DNA of 64,000 bases from contig MKWI01000015.1 in assembly GCA_001899715.1 (NCBI GenBank), positions 1-64,000 on the forward strand, given 5' to 3'. The DNA is from Sphingobium sp. 66-54. GTDB taxonomy: Bacteria > Pseudomonadota > Alphaproteobacteria > Sphingomonadales > Sphingomonadaceae. Position numbers and translations under genes: made by a program. The notes beneath the pieces are model-generated. The model was given only the letters and a program-made list of their open reading frames with translations, had not been told where the DNA came from and ran no database searches. Positions 14,655 through 22,973 of this stretch are shown here, one piece after another; positions within the stretch are counted from its first letter, which is position 1; the number at the start of each line of letters is the position of its first letter.

Positions 14655-16985
14655 ATGCCCCATTGGCTGGCGGAGGCGCGGCGCGATCAGGAAAGCGGGG
14701 TGCTCAAGCGGTTCGCGGCGCCTTATTGGACGGTGGATTTTCCCCGGCCGATGATGGCGTCCGTCGTGACGCAGGGCATGGACGGGCTGCGAGTGGATGC
14801 GGCGTTCTATGGCTCGGGCGATCTGGCCGGGCTGATCTGGGAGAGCGAGGACCGCTGGGACCATCCGCTGCTGCGCTATGCGACGGTGCGCGACTATGCG
14901 CATTGCACGCTGCGGTTCCGTTGGCGGAGCGGCGGAGTGAAAGCGCTCGACGCCATCGACGGGCCGACACTGACCATCGAGGGACGCGACGCGGGCGGCA
15001 CGGCGCGCAGTTGGTATGTGCGGCTGTGGAACTATGCCGAGGGCTCGCCCGAGGATGCCGTCATCACCCTGCCGTTCGACGCGCTGAGCGGCGGCTTCCT
15101 GCTGCCGGGCGAGGCTGACCCGGTGTGGCCGGGCGATATCGACCGGATGTTCATCTCCATCGTACCGCCGGCTTATGACCATGGGACCAGCGTGTTCCCG
15201 GCGGCGGTGGAGGGATGGGTCGCGCTGAGCGGGATGCGTTGCGATGGGTCCGGCTCGGTGCTGACCGTGGGCGATGTGATGGTGCCCGAGCACGGCCTCT
15301 CTATCGCGACCGGCTATGACGACGCCTATAACCAGACGCCCGAGCGGATTGTGGGGCAGGCGCTGGCGCTCGGCTATCGCGGGGCGATCAACCATTATGT
15401 CGGGATGAGCCACTTCATGCGGCTCGCGCCGGTGGCGGGCGGGTTCGAGGTTGCGCCCGGCGGCGGGGCGCTGAACGCGCCGTGCGCGCGATGGCATGCG
15501 GATTTCGCGGACCGGTGCAAGGCGCTGGGGTTCGAGTTGATCCTGTCGCTCTCCTATGAGCTGTTCGATGCCTATTGCCCGGCGGCGTGGAAGCAGCGGG
15601 CGTGGGATGGGGCGCCGGCGCTGACCGGATGGGAGCCGCCATCGACCCTGCTCTCGCCCGCCAATGACGCGGCGATGGCCTATCTGCGCGTGGTGGCGCG
15701 GGCATTCGCGGGGGTCGCGCGGGCTGCCGGACTGGCGGTGCGCGTCCAGATCGGCGAGCCGTGGTGGTGGATCATGCCGGACGGGCGGCCGTGCCTTTAT
15801 GATGCTGCGGCCAAGGCGCTGTTCGGCGGGGCGCCGCCGGAGATTGCGACGATGCGCGGGGCGCTGGATGGCGCGCAGATAGCGCTGCTCGACGCGGCGG
15901 GGGTGGCGCTGGCGGCCTCGACCGCGGCGCTGGCCGATGCGGTGCGGGCGGAGGCACCGGGGGCGGAATTGCTGCTGCTCGCCTATCTGCCGACCGTGCT
16001 CGACCCGGACATGCCGGAGGCGCGGCGTGCGAACCTGCCGATGGGCTGGGCGGCCCCCGCGTTCCACCGTTTGCAAACCGAGGATTACGACTGGGTGACG
16101 GGCGGGCAGACGGCGCGCGCGGCGGCGGCGCGGGCGCTGGTCGACGCGCGGCTCGGCTATCCGCCGGGCGAGCAGCATTATCTGGCGGGCTTCGTGCCGG
16201 CTGGCCTCTCGGCGGACGAGGTGCGAACCGCCTGGGCGCGGATTGCCGGGGCCGCGGAGGCGGCGCGAAAGCGCGATCCGGCCGCCATCTTCATCTGGGC
16301 GCTGCCGCAGGTGGCGCGCGACGGCTTCACTTTCTTCAACCTTGCGGGAGACGCGGCCATGCAGGCTTTTGACGATGTGTCCTTTCCGCTCGCTATCGGC
16401 CGGCGCGCCCAGGTGGCCCCGGCCTTTTCGACGCGGGTGATCGAGAGCGCCTCCGGCCATGAGCAGCGCAGCACGCAATGGGCGGACGCGCGGCTGAGCT
16501 TCGATGCCGGGCCGGGGGTGCGATCCGAGGCGGATATTGCGGCGCTGATCGCCTTCTTCCGGGCGCGGCGGGGGGCGGCGCGGGGGTTCCGGTTCCGCGA
16601 TCCGTTTGATGGCGCGTCGGGTGCGTTCGGCGTGGCGCCGGGGCCGCTCGACCAGATGATCGGCACGGGCGACGGCGCGGCGACCGGCTTCCGGCTGCGC
16701 AAGGCTTACGGCGCGGGGGCGGAGGCGCAGGTGCGCATGATTACGCGGCCGGTGGCGGGCAGCGTGCGGGTGGCGGTCGACGGGGTCGAGCTGGGTGCGG
16801 GGTGGCAGCTCGGGCCGCTGGGTGAGGTGCGGTTCGATGACGCGCCGGCGGAGGGGATGGTCGTCACCGCCGGCTTCCTGTTCGATGTGCCGGTGCGCTT
16901 TGCCGAGGACCGGCTGGAGATCGACCGGGAGACGTTCGCGGCTGGGGTCGTGCCCTCGGTGCCGCTGGTGGAGGTGCGCGAATGA
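14655..16985 (+). CDS. Large DUF2460-containing tail protein (GTA g12-like) with long N-terminal extension
   Basis: The C-terminal 210 or so residues (from about 570: VSFPLAIGRRAQVAPAFSTR, FRARRGAARGFRFRDPFDG, ending VPLVEVRE) are the DUF2460/TIGR02217 protein that forms the distal tail in GTAs. About 560 residues precede it: a beta-rich start (about 1-200) and then a region with TIM-barrel-like features (ELILSLSYELFDAYCPAAWK near 295, VQIGEPWWWIMPDGRP near 375). That part resembles the non-contractile tail sheath-type proteins, an assignment I make by eye. Reference g12 has only the C-terminal part. The start at 14655 follows AGGAGGAG. The stop overlaps g13 by ATGA. Confidence 0.83.
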   Translation: MPHWLAEARRDQESGVLKRFAAPYWTVDFPRPMMASVVTQGMDGLRVDAAFYGSGDLAGLIWESEDRWDHPLLRYATVRDYAHCTLRFRWRSGGVKALDAIDGPTLTIEGRDAGGTARSWYVRLWNYAEGSPEDAVITLPFDALSGGFLLPGEADPVWPGDIDRMFISIVPPAYDHGTSVFPAAVEGWVALSGMRCDGSGSVLTVGDVMVPEHGLSIATGYDDAYNQTPERIVGQALALGYRGAINHYVGMSHFMRLAPVAGGFEVAPGGGALNAPCARWHADFADRCKALGFELILSLSYELFDAYCPAAWKQRAWDGAPALTGWEPPSTLLSPANDAAMAYLRVVARAFAGVARAAGLAVRVQIGEPWWWIMPDGRPCLYDAAAKALFGGAPPEIATMRGALDGAQIALLDAAGVALAASTAALADAVRAEAPGAELLLLAYLPTVLDPDMPEARRANLPMGWAAPAFHRLQTEDYDWVTGGQTARAAAARALVDARLGYPPGEQHYLAGFVPAGLSADEVRTAWARIAGAAEAARKRDPAAIFIWALPQVARDGFTFFNLAGDAAMQAFDDVSFPLAIGRRAQVAPAFSTRVIESASGHEQRSTQWADARLSFDAGPGVRSEADIAALIAFFRARRGAARGFRFRDPFDGASGAFGVAPGPLDQMIGTGDGAATGFRLRKAYGAGAEAQVRMITRPVAGSVRVAVDGVELGAGWQLGPLGEVRFDDAPAEGMVVTAGFLFDVPVRFAEDRLEIDRETFAAGVVPSVPLVEVRE

Positions 16986-17800
16986 GCGGGGTGGCGGAGA
17001 TATTGGCGCAGCCTTTGTGCGCCTTCGCCTTCTGCTGGCGGCTGGAGCGGCGCGACGGCGTGACAATCGGCCTTACCAGTCACGACCGGCCGCTGGAGGT
17101 GGCGGGGCTGCGCTATGAGGCGGCGCCGGGCATCACGCCGAGCGCGCTGGTGCGCGGCGGCGATGGCGCGTCCGAGTTGGCCGATATCGAGGGCGCGTTG
17201 AGCGCGGCGGCGATCACAGAGGATGATCTGGACGCGGGGCGATGGGACGGGGCGACGCTGCTGCTCCATCTCACCGAATGGACCGAGCCGGGCGTGCTGT
17301 GGCTGGAGCTGGCGCGCGGCACGCTGGGCGGCGTCGAGCGGCGGGACGGCCGCTATGCGGTGACGCTGCGCGGGGCCGGGGCGCTGCTCGACAAGGCGGT
17401 GGCGCCCGTCACCAGCCCGACCTGCCGGGCGCGGCTGGGCGATGGCGCGTGCCGCATCGACATGCGACGGCACCGGCGGATCGTGCGGGTGTCAGAGGTG
17501 ACGGGCGACCGGCTGCGCTGTGCGGGGCTGGGGGCGGGGCTCTACCCGTTCGGCCATGTCCGCTGGCTGGGCGGGGCGAATACGGGGCTGGTGCAGATGA
17601 TCGTCGATCAGGACGGCAACGACCTGTTCCTCGCCGAGCCGCCGGCTTTCCCGGTGGCGGCGGGGACGCTCGCGCTGCTGGTCGAGGGCTGCGACAAGCG
17701 GCTGGAGACCTGCGCAACCCGCTTCGCCAACGCCGTCAATTTTCGGGGCGAGCCGCATCTGCCGGGGATGGACCTGCTCACTCGCTATCCGGGGAGCTGA
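16982..17800 (+). CDS. DUF2163-type baseplate hub protein (GTA g13-like)
   Basis: A 272-residue protein of the DUF2163/TIGR02218 type, a distal tail or baseplate hub component. It has the usual start (LAQPLCAFAFCWRLERRDGV, TIGLTSHDRPLEVAGLRYEA), the SPTCRARLGDGACRIDM segment near residue 142, and a cysteine-bearing end (EGCDKRLETCATRFANAVNF, then GEPHLPGMDLL). In the Rhodobacter particle the homologue is reported to bind an iron-sulfur centre through its cysteines; the cysteines are retained here. It overlaps g12 and is followed by g14 after three bases. Confidence 0.88.
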   Translation: MSGVAEILAQPLCAFAFCWRLERRDGVTIGLTSHDRPLEVAGLRYEAAPGITPSALVRGGDGASELADIEGALSAAAITEDDLDAGRWDGATLLLHLTEWTEPGVLWLELARGTLGGVERRDGRYAVTLRGAGALLDKAVAPVTSPTCRARLGDGACRIDMRRHRRIVRVSEVTGDRLRCAGLGAGLYPFGHVRWLGGANTGLVQMIVDQDGNDLFLAEPPAFPVAAGTLALLVEGCDKRLETCATRFANAVNFRGEPHLPGMDLLTRYPGS

Positions 17801-17803
17801 GCG

Positions 17804-18217
17804 ATGGGCCTGGATGATCGTATTGCCGCCGAGGCGCTGGCGCTGCTCGGCGTGCCGTTCCGGCTGCATGGCCGCTCGCCGCTGACCGGGCTGGACTGCG
17901 TGGGGCTGGCGGCGCTGGCGGTGGCGCGGGCCGGCGGGCGGGTCGGCGCGTTGCCGGACTATCGGCTGCGCGGGACGAGCGTGGCGCGGGCCGAGCGGGC
18001 CTTGCGGGCGGCAGGGTTCGCGCTGGCCGATGCGGCGACGGCCGGCACGCTGCTGGTGGCGCGCAGCGGGCCGATGCAGCTTCATCTGATGATCGCGGCC
18101 GGGGGCGGGCTCGTCCATGCCGATGCCGGGCTGGGGCGCGTCGTGCTCATGCCCGCCCCTTCGCCCTGGCCGGTGCTCGGCCGGTGGCGGCTCATTCCCT
18201 CCAGCACGCAGGACTGA
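17804..18217 (+). CDS. NlpC/P60-type cell-wall peptidase (GTA g14-like)
   Basis: Tail-tip peptidoglycan hydrolase used for DNA entry. The 137-residue product has the catalytic Cys motif TGLDCVGLAALAV (Cys about 28) and the His region QLHLMIAAGGGLVHAD (about residues 90-105). The fold is compact and slightly shorter than reference g14. The catalytic residues appear intact, so activity against the cross-link peptide is plausible. Four bases separate its stop from the start of g15. Confidence 0.85.
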   Translation: MGLDDRIAAEALALLGVPFRLHGRSPLTGLDCVGLAALAVARAGGRVGALPDYRLRGTSVARAERALRAAGFALADAATAGTLLVARSGPMQLHLMIAAGGGLVHADAGLGRVVLMPAPSPWPVLGRWRLIPSSTQD

Positions 18218-18221
18218 CGCT

Positions 18222-20429
18222 ATGGCAACCCTCGTTCTCACCGCTGTCGGCTCGCTGGTCGGCGGACCAGTCGGCGGCATGATTGGCGCGCTCGCCGGGC
18301 AGGCGATCGACGCGCGGATCTTCAAGCCGGCCGGGCGCAGCGGCCCGCGCCTCAACGATTTGCAGGTGCAGACATCGCGCTACGGCACGCAGATTCCGCG
18401 CATCTATGGGCGGATTCGCGTGGCGGGCACGGTGATCTGGGCGACCGACCTCAAGGAGAGCAGCGCGACCAGCGGCGGTGGCAAGGGGCGGCCGAGCGTG
18501 ACGAGCTACAGCTATTCGGCGAGCTTCGCGGTGGCGCTCTCCGCGCGGCGGATCATGGGCATCGGGCGGATCTGGGCGGACGGCAACCTGCTGCGCGGCG
18601 CGGCGGGCGACTTCAAGGCGCCGGTGGGGGCGTTCCGCCTGCATGCGGGGGAGGCGGACCAGGCGGTCGATCCGCTGATCGCCGCCGATGTCGGGCCGGC
18701 TTATGCGCCGGCGTTCCGCGATTGCGCCTATGCGGTGTTCGATGGGCTGCAACTGGCCGATTTCGGCAACCGCATTCCCTCGCTGACCTTCGAGGTGATT
18801 GCCGATGCCGGGCCGCTGGGCGTAGCGGCCATCGCTTCCGATCTGGCGGGCGAGCCGATCGGCTATGCGGGCGATGCGCCGGCGCCGACGCTCTCGGGTT
18901 TTGCGGCGGATGGCGCCGATCTACGCGATGCGGTTGGGCCGCTGACGGAGATTCACGGGCTGCTCTGGCGCGATGGCGGCGGCGCGTTGACGCTTGCGGG
19001 TGGGCAGGAGACCGGGCGCGGGATCGGTGCGGCGGCGGCGATCCGTGCGGTCGACGGCAGGGCAGTGGCGGCGGAGAGCCGGCAGCGGCTGCCGATCGAG
19101 GCGGTGCCGGTGCGTCTGGCGCTGCGCTACCATGATCCCGAGCGGGATTTTCAGGCGGGCATCCAGACGGCCGAGCGGCCGGGGCCGGGGACACGGCAAG
19201 AGAGCATCGACCTGCCCGCAGCACTTTCCGCCGGTGCCGCGCGTGGGCTCGCCGACGCCGGGCTGCGGCGGGCGCTGCGGGAGCGATTGCTGGTGCGCCG
19301 TGCGCTGGGCTGGGCGGCGCTCGACCTGCGCATCGGCGACGTGGTGACGCTGGTGGACGAGCCGGGGCGCTGGCGGATCGAGGCCAGCGATTGGGACGAC
19401 ATGGCGGTGAAGCTCACGCTGCGCGCGCAGGGCGGCGGCACCCGCGCGGCGGCATCGGCGGGCGATCCGGGGGCGGCGCTGCGGGAGGCGGACCTGGTGC
19501 AAGGGCCGACCCGTCTCGCCATCGTCGAGCTGCCGCCGGATGGTGTGACGCTGGCGACGGCGCCGACAGTGTTTGTCGCCGCGACCGGGGCGGATGCCGG
19601 ATGGCGGCGCGCGGTGCTGCTGCGCTACCATGCCGGACTGGACGGGGCCGAACCGATCGGCCGCACCGCGCCGCGCGCCGTCCTCGGCACGACGCTGGAG
19701 GCGCTGCCGGACGGCGCGCCGTGGCGGATCGACCGGCGCGGCGCGGTGGAGGTGGTGCTCGACAATGGGGCGGACGCGCTCACTGGCGCTGGCGACGAGG
19801 CATTGCTCGCCGGGGCGAATCTCTGCCTGATCGGCGAGGAGGTGCTGCAATTCGGCGTGGCGGAACCGCTGGGGACCGGGCGCTTCCGGCTCTCGCGGCT
19901 GATCCGGGGCTGGCACGGCACCGAGTGGGCCTGCGCGTCGCATCAGGCGGGCGAGCGGTTCGTGCTGCTCGATGCCGGCCGGCTGGCGCCCATCGCGCTG
20001 ACGCCGGGTGATATCGGGCAGGTGCTGGACGTGCGGGCGATCGGCAGCGGCGATCCGATTCCAGCCGAAGCCGCGCGCCGCCTCGACGGGCGCGGGGCGC
20101 TGCCGCTCGCGCCGGTGCATGGCCGGATCGCGGTGCAGGTCAATGGCGATCTGGCGATCCGCTGGGTGCGCCGCAGCCGATTCGGTTGGGCGTGGCCAGA
20201 TTTGGGGGACGCGCCGCTGGGCGAGGAACAGGAAGTCTATCTGCTGCGCGTCATGGCGGGGGACGCCGCGCTGCGCAGTTGGGAGGCGATTGATCCGTTC
20301 TCGACCTATCCGGTGGCCCATGTCGCCGCGGACGAGGTGGCTGCTGCCGGCGCACCGTTGCGGATCGAGATTGTGCAGCGCGGTACCAGCGGCGTCAGCC
20401 GGCCGCTGATCCTGCCGCTTGCATCTTAA
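18222..20429 (+). CDS. Tail fibre/host-recognition megaprotein, short form (GTA g15-like)
   Basis: The 735-residue product starts with a glycine-rich hydrophobic segment (LTAVGSLVGGPVGGMIGALA), then the conserved RYGTQIPRIYGRIRVAGTVI and GKGRPSVTSYSYSASFAVAL. A phage-tail-hub region runs to about residue 420, and the C-terminal part has LSRLIRGWHGTEWACASHQA. Reference g15 is about 1300 residues because a TIM-barrel domain lies inside it; I see no such domain here. The start at 18222 avoids a 105-base overlap with g14. It should form the tail tip that recognises recipient cells. Confidence 0.88.
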   Translation: MATLVLTAVGSLVGGPVGGMIGALAGQAIDARIFKPAGRSGPRLNDLQVQTSRYGTQIPRIYGRIRVAGTVIWATDLKESSATSGGGKGRPSVTSYSYSASFAVALSARRIMGIGRIWADGNLLRGAAGDFKAPVGAFRLHAGEADQAVDPLIAADVGPAYAPAFRDCAYAVFDGLQLADFGNRIPSLTFEVIADAGPLGVAAIASDLAGEPIGYAGDAPAPTLSGFAADGADLRDAVGPLTEIHGLLWRDGGGALTLAGGQETGRGIGAAAAIRAVDGRAVAAESRQRLPIEAVPVRLALRYHDPERDFQAGIQTAERPGPGTRQESIDLPAALSAGAARGLADAGLRRALRERLLVRRALGWAALDLRIGDVVTLVDEPGRWRIEASDWDDMAVKLTLRAQGGGTRAAASAGDPGAALREADLVQGPTRLAIVELPPDGVTLATAPTVFVAATGADAGWRRAVLLRYHAGLDGAEPIGRTAPRAVLGTTLEALPDGAPWRIDRRGAVEVVLDNGADALTGAGDEALLAGANLCLIGEEVLQFGVAEPLGTGRFRLSRLIRGWHGTEWACASHQAGERFVLLDAGRLAPIALTPGDIGQVLDVRAIGSGDPIPAEAARRLDGRGALPLAPVHGRIAVQVNGDLAIRWVRRSRFGWAWPDLGDAPLGEEQEVYLLRVMAGDAALRSWEAIDPFSTYPVAHVAADEVAAAGAPLRIEIVQRGTSGVSRPLILPLAS

Positions 20430-20454
20430 CGCCAACCCCGAAAGGAAACCGATC

Positions 20455-20952
20455 ATGCTTGAGACCGATCGCCTGGGCCTGCCGCTGCTTGCGGCGGGGC
20501 AGGCGCAGAAGGAAATCACCCACAACGAGGCGCTAGGGCTAATCGACCTGATCGCGCAGACGGTGGTGGAGAGCGCGGACCTCTCCACGCCGCCCACCGC
20601 GCCGGAGGCGGGCCAGTGCTGGGCGGTCGCGGCGGGGGCCGCTGGAGACTGGGCCGGCCGGGAAGGCGCGATCGCGGGGTGGACCACCGCCGGCTGGCTG
20701 TTCCTCATGCCCGGAGCCGGTTGGCGCGCCTGGGCGCGGGACCGGGGCGGCATGATCCGGTTCGACGGCGCGGCGTGGGCGGACGAAGCCGTGCGGGCGG
20801 ACGGTTTCTATCTCGCCGGAGAGCGGGTGCTGGCTGCGCGTCAGGAGGCGATCGCCGCACCCTCGGGCGGTGCCACGCAGGATGCGGAGGGGCGCAGTGC
20901 GATTGCCGCCATCCTCGCCGCATTGCGGGCGCATGGTCTTATTGATGCTTGA
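20455..20952 (+). CDS. DUF2793 protein closing the GTA-like cluster
   Basis: A 165-residue protein of the DUF2793 type, commonly the last gene of such clusters. DRLGLPLLAAGQAQKEITHN and the TPPTAPEAGQCWAVAAGAAG, then WLFLMPGAGWRAWARD pattern are characteristic. The N-terminal half resembles phage tail-tip attachment modules, so a role in attaching fibres is possible. The ATG at 20455 follows GAAAGGA; an in-frame upstream start lacks support. Codon usage matches the tail genes. Confidence 0.85.
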   Translation: MLETDRLGLPLLAAGQAQKEITHNEALGLIDLIAQTVVESADLSTPPTAPEAGQCWAVAAGAAGDWAGREGAIAGWTTAGWLFLMPGAGWRAWARDRGGMIRFDGAAWADEAVRADGFYLAGERVLAARQEAIAAPSGGATQDAEGRSAIAAILAALRAHGLIDA

Positions 20953-20965
20953 GGAACCGCCCAAC

Positions 20966-21065
20966 GAGAACTTAGTTCTCAACGGAGCTTTTACCTTGTT
21001 ACTGGAACGTGACTGCCAAATTGGCAAAAAAATGCGGTAATTGAGCAACAGTTTCTGTGAACTGT
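20966..21065. promoter_or_regulatory. Three short perfect palindromes upstream of the OmpA-like gene
   Basis: GAGAAC-TTA-GTTCTC (20966-20980), TGCCAA-A-TTGGCA (21014-21026) and ACAGTT-TCTGTG-AACTGT (21048-21065) lie in the AT-rich stretch between the GTA-like cluster and the porin gene. Each has the size of a dimeric regulator's operator. I cannot name the binding proteins. Confidence 0.5.
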
Positions 21066-21150
21066 GACCCTCATGCCCTTGAAACCCGCGTTACATGCAC
21101 GTAAAGGAGCAGGGCAGCATTTTGCGACCTACATTGGAAAGGGGAATGAT

Positions 21151-22242
21151 ATGCGGAAGCTTGGCATTGCCATAGCGCTCGCGTCGACCGCGATGGCTTC
21201 ACCATCGCTCGCCAAGGATAATTCCTGGTACATCGGTGCCGACATCGGTGCCATGATCGTCGAGGACGCCGATACGACGTACGCGACGGGTGTAACGGCC
21301 AATACGCCCCACAAAGTCGGCTACGATGCTGCCGGATATGTGGGTTACGACTTCGGTGGTTTCCGTCTTGAGGCGGAATATTCGCACAAGAAGGCGGATA
21401 ACAAGAACACCACCTACTCGGCTGGCCCGATCCTGTCAGGCGGCATGGCCCGCGTCGACAGCGTGATGCTGAACGGCCTGATCGACTTCGGTCCTGACGA
21501 TGGCCTGCAGGGCTTCGTCGGCGGCGGTGTCGGCGTGGCGCGCTCGAAGATCTCGCTGCCCGACACGCGCGATTCCGACAGCGGTTTCGCCTGGCAGCTC
21601 CTTGCCGGTATTCGCGTGCCGGTGACGAGCAGTGTCGATGTGTCGCTGAAGTATCGCTATTTCCGTCACGACAACATCAAGCTGCGCAACGTGGCAGCGA
21701 ACAGCCCGGGTGGTCCGGCCGGCACTGGTCTTGAGACCGACGTGACGAGCCACAGCGCGCTGCTGGGTCTGGCGTACAACTTCGGTGGCGCCGAGCCGGC
21801 TCCGCCGCCGCCTCCCCCGCCGCCGCCGCCTCCCCCGCCGCCGCCTCCCCCGCCGCCTCCGCCGCCTCCGCCGCCTCCGCCGGTGGCTCAGTGCGCGCCG
21901 GGGCCGTACATCGTGTTCTTCGAGTGGGACAGCGCGGACATCACGCCCGACGCCGCCTCGATCCTCGACAACGCGGTTTCGGCTTATGCGAACTGCGGCA
22001 GCGCGCAGGTCATGCTGGCGGGTCACGCCGACAAGTCCGGCTCGGCCCAGTACAACGTTGGCCTGTCGGCACGCCGCAACACCTCGGTGCGTGGCTACCT
22101 GACCTCGCGTGGTATCCCGGACGGCGTGATCTCGTCCGAGGCATTCGGCGAGAGCCGTCCGCGCGTCGAGACGGCCGATGGCGTCCGCGAACTCCAGAAC
22201 CGTCGCGTGGAAATCACCTACGGTCCGGGTTCGGGCTCCTAA
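21151..22242 (+). CDS. OmpA-family outer-membrane protein with 27-proline linker
   Basis: A 363-residue outer-membrane protein. Signal peptide about residues 1-21 (ends SLAKD), beta-barrel about 25-210 (SWYIGADIGAMI, VGYDAAGYVGYDFGGFRLEA, final strand LLGLAYNFGG), then 27 consecutive prolines (218-244). The OmpA-like peptidoglycan-binding domain follows from about 250 (IVFFEWDSADITPDAASIL, LAGHADKSGSAQYNVGLSAR, LQNRRVEITY). It links the outer membrane to the cell wall. The ATG at 21151 begins the signal peptide and follows GGAAAGGGG. A strong terminator follows. Confidence 0.95.
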   Translation: MRKLGIAIALASTAMASPSLAKDNSWYIGADIGAMIVEDADTTYATGVTANTPHKVGYDAAGYVGYDFGGFRLEAEYSHKKADNKNTTYSAGPILSGGMARVDSVMLNGLIDFGPDDGLQGFVGGGVGVARSKISLPDTRDSDSGFAWQLLAGIRVPVTSSVDVSLKYRYFRHDNIKLRNVAANSPGGPAGTGLETDVTSHSALLGLAYNFGGAEPAPPPPPPPPPPPPPPPPPPPPPPPPPPPVAQCAPGPYIVFFEWDSADITPDAASILDNAVSAYANCGSAQVMLAGHADKSGSAQYNVGLSARRNTSVRGYLTSRGIPDGVISSEAFGESRPRVETADGVRELQNRRVEITYGPGSGS

Positions 22243-22291
22243 GAGCCGGGCAAGAGCCAATGCCGTCCTGCGACGGCAGACAGGATGAGAA

Positions 22292-22317
22292 GGGGCCGGT
22301 TAGCCGGCCCCTTTTTT
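22292..22317 (+). terminator. Intrinsic terminator of the OmpA-like gene
   Basis: Perfect 8-base stem GGGGCCGG-TTAG-CCGGCCCC (22292-22311) followed by six T residues, 50 bases after the stop codon. Confidence 0.93.
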
Positions 22318-22375
22318 CGTGCGGATCATGTGTGGGGGTGTGAGCCCTTCCCCTAAGCGATGTAAAGAGAGCGAC

Positions 22376-22441
22376 GTGCTCCGGCGAAAGCAGGCGCCCA
22401 GGGCCCGGCCGAGGTGCCTTCCTGCCCTGGGCCGGATCGCC
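22376..22441. repeat. Dispersed palindromic element, diverged copy
   Basis: Begins CGTGCTCCGGCGAAAGCAGG and contains arms GCCCAGGGC (22396-22404) and GCCCTGGGC (22424-22432). It belongs to the same broad family as the 46157 and 58127 elements, which also combine a GTGCTCCTGC half with a CCCAGGG/CCCTGGG stem. Confidence 0.6.
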
Positions 22442-22451
22442 ATTCAGTTCT

Positions 22452-22590
22452 GGCGGCCTGCGAATGGCGTCTTTTCACGCTTCCGGTGCTCACGGACCGG
22501 CAGTTCGCTGCGCTCCGGGTCACGCAAATCCATCATTTTGCCCTGCGGTCATTACCGATTCCGGCTTACCACCTCCGGAATGGCGATCCG
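22452..22590. repeat. Second dispersed intergenic repeat, copy A
   Basis: Shares with 24841-24970 the ordered blocks GCCTGCGAA, GCTCACGGA, CGCTGCGCTCCGG, AATCCA(C/T)CAT and (T/G)GAATG(G/T)CGATCCG. The copies are diverged, so only the blocks align by eye. Confidence 0.5.
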
Positions 22591-22897
22591 TCCCAGCGCC
22601 TTTCGCAGGAGCAGGTAGGTTCGTTTGGTCATTCATATCCGGAGCTGTCGCAGGAGAGGGCCCGTTGCGTATCCCGGCTACGTTCGGTGGGAATGCTTCG
22701 TTTGAACGGGCGTTCCGGGCCGCTTGGTGCCGCCTTCTCTGGGTTTCTGCCTGTGCAGGACCACAGCAGGTTTCAGAGGATTGGGCGACCTGTGGGCCGG
22801 GGCGGCGCAGTCGCTCCATTGCATCGGGTAGGATAGGGCGGAAACGGCGGTGGCGGACGGCCAATCCGGCGTGTTCCGGCGCTTGACCCGGTTTTGC

Positions 22898-22926
22898 TTG
22901 AAACCGGCGCGTAGAGGCACGATATT
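22898..22926 (+). promoter_or_regulatory. Candidate promoter of the BI-1 family gene
   Basis: TTGAAA (22898-22903), a 17-base spacer and GATATT (22921-22926; 4 of 6). A C directly before the -35 box gives CTTGAAA, the alphaproteobacterial heat-shock sigma factor preference, so RpoH control is a possibility. The predicted leader is about 40 bases. Confidence 0.45.
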
Positions 22927-22973
22927 GCGATGCGAGGGGTCGCATTGTCGCCGACCCGAAGGAGATGATGAAC

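Larger units (their letters stand above)
22243..22973. other. Non-coding gap with repeats between OmpA-like and BI-1 family genes
   Basis: About 730 bases. It holds the OmpA terminator, a palindromic element near 22376-22441, a copy of a second dispersed repeat (about 22452-22590), several GCAGGAGCA/CAGGACCAC half-elements, and the promoter candidate for the BI-1 gene at its end. Open frames here translate the repeats. Confidence 0.6.

Noticed and set aside
14634..17066. 810-codon open frame antisense to the g12-like gene
   Set aside because: Arg/His/Pro-rich shadow with no ribosome binding site or family similarity; the plus strand encodes a recognisable tail protein.
18117..18221. Upstream start for the g15-like gene
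   Set aside because: It would overlap the peptidase gene by 100 bases; the ATG at 18222 begins the conserved hydrophobic N-terminus.
3985..20952. Intact temperate prophage
   Set aside because: No integrase, excisionase, repressor, replication, lysis or attachment-site repeats were found at the ends, and the gene order is that of a gene-transfer agent.
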